Assembly (NCBI GenBank): GCA_032622095.1
Contig: CP136069.1
Coordinates: 6,126,976-6,190,975 of the forward strand
Source of the DNA: Siphonodentalium dalli
Taxonomy: Eukaryota > Mollusca > Scaphopoda > Gadilida > Siphonodentaliidae
Reading direction: 5' to 3'
DNA length: 64,000 bases
Both the position numbers and the translations under genes were made by a program. Shown one piece after another: positions 11,134 through 21,755 of this stretch; position 1 is the stretch's first letter, and every line of letters starts with the position of its first letter. The notes under the pieces were generated by a model. That model saw only the letters and a list, made by a program, of their open reading frames with translations. It made no database searches and was not told the DNA's origin.

Positions 11134-11448
11134 TGCCCTGTGCCAATGCATTCTCTTATATATGCGAGTCGACCATAGGTCGCCTCGCATATATAAGAGA
11201 ATGCATTGGCCTAAAACAAATCTTTTTAAACACTGTTTACCATTTTGTCTTACATTCTTTAACAATTTTATAATTTTTTCTTACATTTTTTAACATTTTT
11301 TATAATATTTTTCTACATTCTTTGACAATATTATCATTTTTAATATGTGTTAAGCCAATGCATTCTCTTATATATGCGAGGCGACCTATGGTCGACTCGC
11401 ATATATAAGAGAATGCATTGGCACAGGGCCGTTCTGTTGGGTAAAGGG
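11134..11448 (+). mobile_element. Family A MITE, copy A5 (left end missing)
   Basis: It starts inside the element at GCCCTGTGCCAATGC, keeps both palindromes and an expanded AT-rich spacer, and ends GTTCTGTTGGGTAAAGGG followed by TTAA (11449-11452). The spacer carries an extra ~80 bp of TTTTTCTTACATT-like units compared with A1. The missing left arm coincides with the edge of the minisatellite at 10380-11108. Confidence 0.75.
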
Positions 11449-11623
11449 TTAACCCGTTCTATACTAATGGGTGGGTTACTTGTGAATCAGCTTTGGTTAT
11501 CACAGAAATGGATGGAGTTTAAGGCCTGTTACATTATGATGTCTGTTGCTGTGTAATAATGACGTAGAATACATTGCTTCACTCCAATAAAATAAAACTC
11601 ACCATTGTATTATCATTGTAAAT

Positions 11624-11996
11624 TGAAATTTACCATGGAATGGTAGAACATGGTATGTGGGACCTTACCGTGGCCTATACAACAGTTTTACAAGATGAGA
11701 GCCTAGTATTATACATAGTAATGTATGACTTACCGTGGTAACCATGGTAAACGATGGTCTGTCCATGGTAAACAGTACTTTACCATGGTAAAACCGTGGT
11801 ACATTTTTTCTCATGGTAAATGTCTTTATAATTGCCATTATGATAGATTACCATTGAATGTAATAGTGCGAGCATAGTACAGTACCTTGGTTTATGTAGT
11901 AATATCTAACTTACCGTGGTAAACAGCATTATACTACGCTTTTACCATGATAAACGGTAGTTTACCCTGGTAAAACTAACACCGTGGTAATATTTT
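11624..11996. repeat. Cluster of TTACCATGGTAA-like palindromic words
   Basis: At least ten copies or near-copies of the self-complementary word TTACCRTGGTAA occur within ~370 bp, irregularly spaced (for example near 11730, 11742, 11761, 11781, 11911, 11939 and 11962). The words are dispersed and do not form a regular tandem repeat. Confidence 0.6.
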
Positions 11997-12028
11997 ATAT
12001 GGGGACTTGGGAATGTCGGTCTGCTTCA

Positions 12029-12065
12029 ACGGGGGGGGGGGGGGTGTGCGGGGTGGGCGGGGTGG
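12029..12065. repeat. G-rich tract
   Basis: A run of about 15 G is followed by GTGCGGGGTGGGCGGGGTGG. Two short open frames begin around here, but no product is recognised. The stretch on to ~12700 has no further feature I can support. Confidence 0.7.
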
Positions 12066-12731
12066 AAATTCCAGAGTGTTCCGGCAGAGACCATCTAACC
12101 GCGCCCCTGCACATGATGGTCGAGCACGATGTTTTATTTCGATCAAGCCTCCATGCAGAGTTCAGTCCCCTCCTACACAGGATTTACCGCTGCCCGCATC
12201 TACGCATAATGTGAAGAAATCACTCATTTATTTATTTGAGACTTTTGAGGATTAAAATTCATTCTGCATTAGTCTGAGAAACTGAACTGTCCATGTGCAT
12301 TTGAAAAGTGTCCAGATCAAGTCATAATGAATTGGAACTGACAAAACACTTCAATATAAATTGTTCGATTTAATTAAGAAAATACACATGCCGGCAGCGG
12401 TCAGACATAGCGTAGAGAGGGGACTGAACTCTGTTTTGCAACTTGCATTCCTTTTCACACTGATTGTTGTTGTACTATATATCCCCGGTGAATTCGGGTC
12501 AACACTCCCCACAGCTACCATGCCTGCACCCATAATTCGCCTCCATTATTAGGTTAGGCCATGCGTATCTCTCGTTTCATCTCGATCATTGCCTCCTAAT
12601 TTACAGCCAATCAAATTAGCCGTATGAACCTGTCGCTTGTGTTATGGATAATATGGCTTGAATAACACCAAATGTACGTGTCATTTATAATTTTATCAAT
12701 ATATCAGTTATAGAGCATCAATTCTGAGTTT

Positions 12732-13150
12732 AGTGTGTCTGTCATTTGCAGAGCGAGGTTCCCAGAGGTTGAATTTAGTGATGCTATCCCACATAGCATC
12801 TATAGCACCACCAAATTCACCCTCTTGGGACCCCATTCTGCATAACACATCTGGTATGGGAGACATAGACTCAGATTGAAGTTTCCAAATGGTGAATATT
12901 GTGATGTACACACATTGGGAACCTTAATTATGCAACGTGTCGACTGCCAATTTGTGGATATAGAGAAAATAAACAAACAAAAGAAATAGAATCTATATGA
13001 AGAAGTTTAGAAATTTGACAACAAAGAACTTGCCCAGAGAATATGAAGGCCTAAGCAGAATGAGGTTCCTAAAGGATAAATATAGTGATGCTAGCCCGCT
13101 ATGTGGGATAGCGTCACTAAACTCACCCTCTAGGGACCCATTCTGCATAT
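12732..13150. mobile_element. Foldback family F, copy F1
   Basis: It starts TTTAGTGTGTCTGTCATTTG and CAGAGCGAGGTTCCCAG. A first hairpin module follows (GGTTCCCAGAGG ... CTCTTGGGACCCC), then ~200 bp with a second word set (GGTGAATATTGTGATGTACA, TTATGCAACGTGTCG), then a second hairpin module ending CTAGGGACCCATTCTGCAT. The same arrangement recurs at 52660-53100 and 62712-63170. The right end runs straight into family B copy B1. Confidence 0.7.
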
Positions 13151-13508
13151 GTGACCCGCCATATCAAATCCAGTCGTAAGTCGGGATTTTTTTACCCTGT
13201 GCCATTGCATTCTCTTATATATGCGAGTCGACCATAGGTCGCCTCGCATATATAAGAGAATGCATTGGCCTAACAATTTTTTACAATTTTAATAATGATT
13301 TTCTTGTATTCAATTTTATAATTTCACCCATACAGAGCCCCAGACAAACATGAGCAGACGACACTCTTCTATATGCTTCTATATATGTGTGGGGCTCCCT
13401 GCAGGGTAATGGATGTTTTTTATTTTATGTCCCAAAAATTGTAAGAAATATTTATTTAAAAAACATGATAATTAGGCCAATGCATTCTCTTATATATGCG
13501 AGGCGACC
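13151..13508 (+). mobile_element. Family B palindromic MITE, copy B1 (right end missing)
   Basis: It begins GTGACCCGCCATATCAAATC, the 5' terminal repeat of family B. It then has the first ~70-bp palindrome (13199-13268), the S hairpin (13333-13408) and half of the second palindrome, stopping at GCGAGGCGACCT. Beyond that lies the end of a family D element, so the right terminal repeat is lost. Confidence 0.75.
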
Positions 13509-13621
13509 TCGGGGGAGAGCTTTCCGATGAAAGGCAACAAGCCATATTTCCGACTAAATCCTGAAAAGTTACCCATAATTCTGCTGTGGTTAAGAAGTCG
13601 ATTACTAAGAGCATTACTGTA
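13509..13621 (-). mobile_element. Family D element, half copy D1
   Basis: GGGGGAGAGCTTTCCGATGA starts the segment, and it ends GAGCATTACTGTAGAAG. The same ~110-bp sequence recurs at 62330-62442 and, reversed, at 45157-45251. Key words are AAGTTACCCATAATTCTGCT and GTGGTTAAG. Confidence 0.65.
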
Positions 13622-13989
13622 GAAGAATCAAAGGGATGATGAGGAATGTTGGATTTTGTACTGATTTTTTATTCGTCATACGGTCTCAGGTCTCCAAGAA
13701 AGAAACAAGAGATTTCCCTCACGGTCTATTTCCGTGAAAACCTATATATTTTGTTTGTTCCGCTTCCGTGATCGTGTTTTACCTATATCAATCAGAATGC
13801 TATTATAATTGATCGCCACGAACCACATAATTACGACAGGGACACACAATCAATACTAGATGGATTCTCCCATTCAGCCATAATAGTATACATTGGAACG
13901 GTCGATTATTCATTTGGAGCGGTATCCAGGTAAGAGCAGACGACAGACAGAACAACAGATAATATAAGAGCAGAATGATTCATATTCAT

Positions 13990-14085
13990 TGGTGGGAAAT
14001 GTTCACATAATAAGTTCAACTATGGTCTTTTGTTGAACTTATTATGTGAACAGTTCCTAAGGAAACTACTCATCAATCAAACAAT
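13990..14085. repeat. Hairpin related to the 68-bp satellite
   Basis: AAATGTTCACATAATAAGTT and CAAC pair with GTTGAACTTATTATGTGAAC across a ~13-bp loop. The right part continues CCTAAGGAAACTACTCATCA. The same words, inverted or direct (AAATGTTCAGATAATAAGTT and TGATGAGTAGTTA), form the unit of the satellite at 31990-32832. Confidence 0.7.
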
Positions 14086-14089
14086 GAAG

Positions 14090-15200
14090 CCTCTTTGTGT
14101 TAGTGTGTTATTTAGATGTGTTATTTAGTGTGTTATTTAGATAACAGAAACACATAACTAACAAGAAAACCAATGTCAGAAATAGTAACGCGCTCAAGAT
14201 CATATATTATATACCCATGCTTGTAATTATAGAATATAAAATATATTGGTTTCGCGAATGACCAAATCAGAATTCCGTTAAAATAACAATAACAACCAGC
14301 ACCTATAATTAACGAACCGGCGGCCGACTTGGTCGTCTCCGACCACAACCCTCAGTGGGTTGCAGAACGAAAAATGTATATAAACGTTGAAATATAAGAC
14401 TTACAAATTATCTTTTTCATTTCTTTTATTTGTAATTGACATAGTTTGTAACAAACAAACAAATCAACATTATTGACATAATAATGTAAAAGACAATAAA
14501 CGAAATTGAAATTCCCAACTACACCTTTTACCGGAACCGGCCTGGGGGTCGCAGTTCGACTTTTAAATCCGTCCCTAAAATTCCCATTTCTATAAATAAA
14601 ACCCCAGCGCCCAGGCGAAACGAGAATCTCTACATTAGTATACACGCGGAGCGCGAAATAAAATCAATATAAAGAGCGTGTATATTCAACTCGCTTGGAA
14701 CCCAATAGCTGTTAGTGCTTTATATCTCATGCATAAGTATACATATCTTATTTGCGCGAAATTAACTTAATGTTTACTGTTATGTATGGGACAACATCAA
14801 TACAATTTAGAGAATTTATAACTTATCTAAACATGCGTGTACCTTTAATTTAGGTACGATATATATGGTAAACCCGGTACCTAATATACCGGAGCACGTG
14901 GGGCCTTTTTGCTTATTTTATTTCAACTTTCTGACTGATTCGGAAACTGCCTTTCATTAGCTTTTATTATACCTCATATTAAAAGCCTATATATGTTAAT
15001 TTCCCATAGGGTGTGATTTTACAATTTGCAATGTTTCCCGCCCATGAAACATTGCCGGTCACCATTTTTTTGCAATGTTTACCGCTCCGACCGAAAGAGC
15101 CCTAACATGTTCACGGAAGCACCCGAACGAAATTTTATGACGTATTTTGACCGTGACATTCAAACCGGAAACCCCAAATCGTCACGATTCAGACGACTTC
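14090..15200. other. No recognisable gene
   Basis: AT-rich sequence. Short open frames on the minus strand (for example 14352-14645) show no recognisable domain. A small inverted pair around GCAATGTTTCCCGCC lies at 15027-15060. Confidence 0.5.
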
Positions 15201-15222
15201 CGCATTCTTCATAGTAAACATC

Positions 15223-15336
15223 ATGGATGCCGGTGTCAAATCGAAGCGATTCGTGGATGTTTCACCCGATGATATTTCGAAACTAAAAGACGAAATGAAC
15301 GTGTATGGCGATGTAGCGAGCCTGCCAGAACAGTGA
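15223..15336 (+). CDS. Small open frame, possibly a KIAA1958/DUF3504-like N-terminal fragment
   Basis: ATG at 15223 opens a 37-residue frame containing KSKRFVDVSPDDISKLKDE and ending ASLPEQ before TGA at 15334. The KRFVDVSPDDISKLKDE part resembles, from memory, the N-terminal segment of tyrosine-recombinase-like (Crypton-derived, DUF3504/KIAA1958) proteins common in marine invertebrates. A GTGTATG at 15300 could be a splice donor, and TTTTCAG at 15447-15453 an acceptor. No downstream domain is visible in the window, so this would be a fragment at most. Confidence 0.2.
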   Translation: MDAGVKSKRFVDVSPDDISKLKDEMNVYGDVASLPEQ

Positions 15337-15475
15337 AAAAAAATTGTGCCAGTGAACATTATATACTTGTTGAAAAGTATTATTTCATGAAGTTTCAAAT
15401 CAAAAGATATTAAATAATTTTATAGAATTTCCTCTTTATTTTTAAATTTTCAGAACTGCTGACATGGTTATTCGG

Positions 15476-15608
15476 TATAATAGAAACAATGGTGACCTGG
15501 TTCGAGGGCAACATTGCGGATGGTCTCCCCTTGGAACCAATGTCTCCCTCGGCTCCTCTGGGAGACAATCCGCAATGTTGCCGTCGAGCCAGGTCACCAT
15601 TTTTATAA
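15476..15608. repeat. Long hairpin (foldback element)
   Basis: ATAATAGAAACAATGGTGAC pairs imperfectly with GTCACCATTTTTATAAT. The inner arms are GGGCAACATTGCGGATGGTC with GACAATCCGCAATGTTGCC. Arms are ~52 bp around a short loop rich in CTCC. Open frames on both strands here are products of the symmetry. Confidence 0.8.
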
Positions 15609-15974
15609 TGTCAGCTTCCGGTGGGCAAGACATGGTACCTCTTGTCGTGGACTCAAGTGTGACTGGGCATCCCCCTTTACTCAAATAATGTAGGTCATAC
15701 GAAGCTATATGTATAGACATGGGGCACGATCAATATAGGAGCAGGGTTTTCAAGGAAAATTTATATGTTCGAATTAAATGATTACAAACGCCATAGAATG
15801 CGTTAGCGGGTGACGTCGTCCGCGTGGATATATAGAAGGAACGCAGCGGGGACAGAACTGATTACACCGCGGCGTTCCGCGCAGTCCCGCGTGTACCGGA
15901 GAGTGATAACGAACACACCAGGAATACCACCCATCATCATAATAGGAAGAATACACTCAGTGTTCTCGGCATAT

Positions 15975-16427
15975 AGGTTACACTGGTGTAAATATTTCCC
16001 ATAGGCTTCAGTGTTAACGTTTGTTGATCTGCATCAGAGGTCAAATGGAAACTGTTCAAACTGCCTTCGGATTATGTGAGCTTGACATCTGTGGAAACTT
16101 TCCCAATAAAAAAATCAACACCGTCTAGCAGGGAATCCACTTCAAATTTTCGTTTTTTCATGACTAGGGTCAGTTCCGCACTAAAAAAATATTGTCATTT
16201 TTTCAATCACACTTAAAATTTCTAAACAGCCACAACAGACTTCACCTTTAATGAATGGGCCTCTTGGCAAATGAAGTTTGTGGGAGAATGATTCCTTGAA
16301 TTTTTGTCAACAGTTTACATTTAATTCATGCAACCAATCACAGCCCAGAGTGTTTTAACTGTGAAACTCTATACTCCTCCCGCAACCGCAGGGGGAGCTG
16401 CCTATAGTATTTACACCAGTGTAACCT
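15975..16427. mobile_element. 453-bp inverted-terminus element P, copy 1
   Basis: It begins AGGTTACACTGGTGTAAATA and ends with the exact reverse complement TATTTACACCAGTGTAACCT. The 413-bp interior has no open frame of note. The element recurs without visible difference at 17328 and 18681. Flanks are ATAT on the left of copy 1 and ATAA on the right of copy 3, so a target duplication is not clear. Confidence 0.85.
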
Positions 16428-17327
16428 AAAGCGATAGCCCGCTTTTTCGCGGAATAATTGTAACTCCCTACATTTCTTCAGAATTGCCCATCAATGGAAA
16501 AAATGTGTTCAAAAACAATATCACCCCTATGGTTCTTTATTTATCACACACAATTTAACCCCACCCCCTTTAACAAATTATTCATCAAAAAGGCACAATT
16601 TTCCACCACCAGTCATGTTCAGGCCCCATTTTCACTCAGTTTTAGGGGTCTGGTGTTGCAAACTTGGATCAGCTATGGAAGACTGTACAATATTCTTTCC
16701 ATGAGAGAACTTCTGGTGATGTGAGGTCATTGAGTCCAGATCTGATCAGCTGAGCATCAAGCGCATGACTTTATCAGCACATTGAAGAATAAAATATGAC
16801 ATTTTCAGGTCTGCAAGGGTGATCCAAGATAACTGGATGTGGGTGTATATTGAATTAGTTGAATAAAGATATGCTCTCTTTGAATTGCTGAAGCATTTTC
16901 TTAAATGTGTCCAAGTTTTAGTGCTATTAACCTTCAAATGACCATACCCACCAGTGGAAATGACACACTTTTATGATATATATCTGTATATCACTGGCTA
17001 TAAAATCCAAAATACTTGTTAGATTAGGTTCTTATAACAATTGATATATGTGTCGTTGACATGCTCATGTTATGGGTCATTTGCATTATCATGTGACTAT
17101 TACCACCTTGAATTTTTTGGAAAATACCTTGAAAAATTGGCATTTTTTATGAAAAATCTTACTATTTTTTTGGCTGATGTAAGTGAAAGAAGACATCAGC
17201 AGCAAGAATAGCCACACCAAGCATGAGATATTCATTGGACTGAAAGACCAGGCTCTGTAAAATGCATTAAAAAGCTTTAAAGTGACTCCCAGGAATCAAA
17301 AATGATAAAAAGCTATTTTTTCCCTTT
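16428..17327. repeat. 900-bp segment between P copies 1 and 2
   Basis: The segment starts AAAGCGATAGCCCGC and ends TTTTTTCCCTTT; it is repeated, apparently identically, at 17781-18680. It contains a 76-codon frame (16494-16724) whose product I do not recognise, and a 63-codon frame on the other strand. Its ends AAAG and CTTT extend the inverted symmetry of element P. Confidence 0.85.
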
Positions 17328-17780
17328 AGGTTACACTGGTGTAAATATTTCCCATAGGCTTCAGTGTTAACGTTTGTTGATCTGCATCAGAGGTCAAATG
17401 GAAACTGTTCAAACTGCCTTCGGATTATGTGAGCTTGACATCTGTGGAAACTTTCCCAATAAAAAAATCAACACCGTCTAGCAGGGAATCCACTTCAAAT
17501 TTTCGTTTTTTCATGACTAGGGTCAGTTCCGCACTAAAAAAATATTGTCATTTTTTCAATCACACTTAAAATTTCTAAACAGCCACAACAGACTTCACCT
17601 TTAATGAATGGGCCTCTTGGCAAATGAAGTTTGTGGGAGAATGATTCCTTGAATTTTTGTCAACAGTTTACATTTAATTCATGCAACCAATCACAGCCCA
17701 GAGTGTTTTAACTGTGAAACTCTATACTCCTCCCGCAACCGCAGGGGGAGCTGCCTATAGTATTTACACCAGTGTAACCT
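17328..17780. mobile_element. 453-bp inverted-terminus element P, copy 2
   Basis: Identical by eye to copy 1, and exactly 1,353 bp downstream. Extended ends CTTTAGGTTACAC and GTGTAACCTAAAG pair at this copy. Confidence 0.85.
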
Positions 17781-18680
17781 AAAGCGATAGCCCGCTTTTT
17801 CGCGGAATAATTGTAACTCCCTACATTTCTTCAGAATTGCCCATCAATGGAAAAAATGTGTTCAAAAACAATATCACCCCTATGGTTCTTTATTTATCAC
17901 ACACAATTTAACCCCACCCCCTTTAACAAATTATTCATCAAAAAGGCACAATTTTCCACCACCAGTCATGTTCAGGCCCCATTTTCACTCAGTTTTAGGG
18001 GTCTGGTGTTGCAAACTTGGATCAGCTATGGAAGACTGTACAATATTCTTTCCATGAGAGAACTTCTGGTGATGTGAGGTCATTGAGTCCAGATCTGATC
18101 AGCTGAGCATCAAGCGCATGACTTTATCAGCACATTGAAGAATAAAATATGACATTTTCAGGTCTGCAAGGGTGATCCAAGATAACTGGATGTGGGTGTA
18201 TATTGAATTAGTTGAATAAAGATATGCTCTCTTTGAATTGCTGAAGCATTTTCTTAAATGTGTCCAAGTTTTAGTGCTATTAACCTTCAAATGACCATAC
18301 CCACCAGTGGAAATGACACACTTTTATGATATATATCTGTATATCACTGGCTATAAAATCCAAAATACTTGTTAGATTAGGTTCTTATAACAATTGATAT
18401 ATGTGTCGTTGACATGCTCATGTTATGGGTCATTTGCATTATCATGTGACTATTACCACCTTGAATTTTTTGGAAAATACCTTGAAAAATTGGCATTTTT
18501 TATGAAAAATCTTACTATTTTTTTGGCTGATGTAAGTGAAAGAAGACATCAGCAGCAAGAATAGCCACACCAAGCATGAGATATTCATTGGACTGAAAGA
18601 CCAGGCTCTGTAAAATGCATTAAAAAGCTTTAAAGTGACTCCCAGGAATCAAAAATGATAAAAAGCTATTTTTTCCCTTT
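17781..18680. repeat. 900-bp segment between P copies 2 and 3
   Basis: A second copy of 16428-17327, with the same open frame shifted by exactly 1,353 bp (17847-18077). Confidence 0.85.
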
Positions 18681-19133
18681 AGGTTACACTGGTGTAAATA
18701 TTTCCCATAGGCTTCAGTGTTAACGTTTGTTGATCTGCATCAGAGGTCAAATGGAAACTGTTCAAACTGCCTTCGGATTATGTGAGCTTGACATCTGTGG
18801 AAACTTTCCCAATAAAAAAATCAACACCGTCTAGCAGGGAATCCACTTCAAATTTTCGTTTTTTCATGACTAGGGTCAGTTCCGCACTAAAAAAATATTG
18901 TCATTTTTTCAATCACACTTAAAATTTCTAAACAGCCACAACAGACTTCACCTTTAATGAATGGGCCTCTTGGCAAATGAAGTTTGTGGGAGAATGATTC
19001 CTTGAATTTTTGTCAACAGTTTACATTTAATTCATGCAACCAATCACAGCCCAGAGTGTTTTAACTGTGAAACTCTATACTCCTCCCGCAACCGCAGGGG
19101 GAGCTGCCTATAGTATTTACACCAGTGTAACCT
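18681..19133. mobile_element. 453-bp inverted-terminus element P, copy 3
   Basis: The third, terminal copy. After GTGTAACCT the sequence leaves the 1,353-bp repeat and continues into unrelated DNA (ATAATCTCCCC). Confidence 0.85.
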
Positions 19134-19705
19134 ATAATCTCCCCATGTGACCTGGACAGTGTTTGTATCATCGTTGATAACAATATAGAGACACACCATC
19201 TAATCCGCTGTTTTCTATATACAATTAAACCGGTCGTTTGATTATCCGTGTGCTATGTAATAATGTAATATCGGAAACGCCTAACCAATCATTTGAGACT
19301 TAGTGAAATGACTCACACATTGGGAAAATGCATTTATTAAATGATCCTATACCCTTATTCCATTCAATAAACCCATTCTATAAATTGTGATATTAAACGT
19401 TCGTTGAATAACAGGAAATAGCGCCAGGTGACCTTTGACTTCCGGTTTGTTGTCTGTTTATGCCACTTCTCAAAATAATATGGCTTCCAATATGTTTCCA
19501 ACAAACTATAATGAATGAAGAGTATGAAAAGTTATGTCATTAAATATACGCCATTAAATACGACTTTATTTATCTGGGACTATTCCTTTACAATTATGTG
19601 AAACGTCGTCGCATGCCTTATAGAACCGATGTTAGTTACGCGTCCCATTTTTTTTATTTAAGTATGTTTTGTCGAGGTTTTGGGTGATGTATTAAATAGA
19701 ATCTG
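19134..19705. other. No recognisable feature
   Basis: Unremarkable AT-rich sequence with no gene, tandem repeat or long inverted repeat that I can support. Confidence 0.5.
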
Positions 19706-19835
19706 CAACTCGTCCCAGATTATAGCGGAATTGACAAAACTCGTCCAGTAAATTAGTTCTGGACCTCGCCAAAGGCTCGATACAGACCTAATATACTGGA
19801 CTCGATTCCGCTATAAACTGGGGACTCGTTATAAA
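19706..19835. repeat. Hairpin (foldback element)
   Basis: AACTCGTCCCAGATTATAGC and GGAATT pair with ATTCCGCTATAAACTGG and GGACTCGTT. Inner words ACTCGTCCAGTA and TACTGGACTCG also pair. Arms are ~50 bp and imperfect. Confidence 0.65.
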
Positions 19836-20325
19836 TCCTCTATATATGAAACTAGTTTTAATATTGGTGTATGTATATATGCATTAAAACTGAGAGGGAA
19901 TATATGTATTACGTTACTATGCAATTTATTCGGAGTATAGATATCAAAATTATCACTTAACATGGCACGCATCACATGCGATGAATCGCAGGGCTAGTTT
20001 AGCCTCTTATGATTGGCCCAAGTCCTGCCACGTGCCGGGCGAATAGTCACACTGTCGCCCGCTGAGCAGGGAGATATGTTTTTTGTCGCTCGCCTGATAT
20101 TATACTGCAAATATAATATATATCTCCAAGCACACAGACACCCATGATGTAGGATATATGCTAAAACATGCCATGAATCTCTACTCTGGATAACGCCTAT
20201 AGAGATAATAGTCCGCCAGTACAAATCTTGGAACTTTTTGACGTTTTGACATATATAGTCGAAAAAATAACACGGGGAATGTATTTCTTAATGATTATCT
20301 GTTCCTTAATAGTGTACTTCACTAT

Positions 20326-21468
20326 ATGTGACGATGATTATGATGACGACGATGTGGATTATGATGGTGATGACGACGATGATTATGATGATAATGGTGG
20401 TGATGATGACGATGATGATTACGATTGTGATGATGACGATTATGATGATTATGATAATGTCGACGATGACGAGGACGATGGTGATAATGGTGATGAAGAT
20501 GATGGTGGTGACGATGATGATAACTTATGACGATGATGATGATTATGATGATGATGATGATTATGATAATGTCGACGGTGATGATGACGATGATGATTAT
20601 GATTATGATGATAACGATGATGACAACGATGTCGATGATGGTGGTGGTGATGATGATAAATGGTGGTGGTGATGACGACAACGACGACGACGATCATGAT
20701 GATGATTATGATGACGATGATTCTTATGATGATGGTAATGATGATGATGATGATGATGATGATGATACCAACGATGGTGGTGGTGATGATGATTTAGATA
20801 CTACGATGACGATTGAGCATACCGATGGTGATGACGACGACGACGACCATGATGATGATTATGATGATGATAATGATGATGATGATGGTGATGATGATGA
20901 TGATGCTGATGATACCAACGATGGTGATGATGGTGGTGGTGATGATGATTTAGATACTACGATGACGATTGAGCATACCGATGGTGATGACGACGACCAT
21001 GATGATGAAGGTGATGATGATCATGATAATGATGGTTTTGGTGACGACGACGATTATGATGACGACGATTATGATGGCGACGCTGACGATGACGATGATG
21101 AAGGTGATGATGATCATGATAATGATGGTTTTGGTGATGATGGTGATGATTATAACGATGATTATGATGGCGACGCTGACGATGACGATGATGAAGGTGA
21201 TGATGATCATGATAATGATGGTTTTGGTGATGATGGTGATGATTTTAACGATGATTATGATGACGGTGATGATGATGATGATGGCGGTGATGATTATAAC
21301 GATGATAGTGATGATGATGTTGGTAATGTTGTTGGTCGTGGCGGCGATGATGATGATGACGACAACGGTGATGATGTTGATGATTATGATATTGATAATT
21401 ATGATGGTGATGATTATGATTATGATGACAATGATGATAGTGACGATGATGATAATGTTGTTTCATGT
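20326..21468. repeat. Imperfect GAT/GAC trinucleotide tract (~1.1 kb)
   Basis: Nearly every third base pattern is GAT or GAC, with occasional GGT. Longer units are superimposed: TTTAGATACTACGATGACG near 20789 and again near 20948, and CATGATAATGATGGTTTTGG three times (near 21022, 21115 and 21208). Both strands are open in several frames, giving Asp-rich, Met-rich, Ile-rich and His-rich translations. None should be taken as a protein. Confidence 0.9.
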
Positions 21469-21679
21469 TTTTTGAGACGAATACATAGGTGCGTCACAAG
21501 ATGGACAAGCGCCGAGCAGCAAACCAAGAAAGAGCATGCATCAATAATGTAGCAACAACAGAAGTCAGCAACATCCGGGGAATTTCTCCAGGGAGTTGCG
21601 TCCCTTAGTTGACCCAATATGTTAGCGCTTATGAATCTAAATTTGTTTTCATATTTGGGATAAATCTTATCCCCGATAA

Positions 21680-21755
21680 TTCCGCGGTCACATAGTCCAT
21701 AGTGATCCCGAGACGATCACGTGATCATCCCATAGTTCATAGTGATCCCGATACG
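21680..21755. repeat. Two-unit repeat of CATAGTCCATAGTGATCCCG
   Basis: CATAGTCCATAGTGATCCCG at ~21691 recurs as CATAGTTCATAGTGATCCCG at ~21731. The sequence from here to 22680 is AT-rich with short open frames (for example 22234-22518) that match nothing I recognise. Confidence 0.5.

Noticed and set aside
16494-16724. 76-codon protein repeated at 17847
   Set aside because: The duplication follows from the 1,353-bp tandem repeat. The peptide has no known motif, and near-identical DNA gives no evidence of selection.
15975-17780. LTR retrotransposon
   Set aside because: The direct repeats do not begin TG and end CA. No primer-binding site, polypurine tract or coding sequence was seen, and each repeat has 20-bp inverted ends.
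20527-21552. 341-codon Asp-rich open frame
   Set aside because: It comes from a GAT/GAC triplet tract. Alternative frames give poly-Met, poly-Ile or poly-His translations of equal length.
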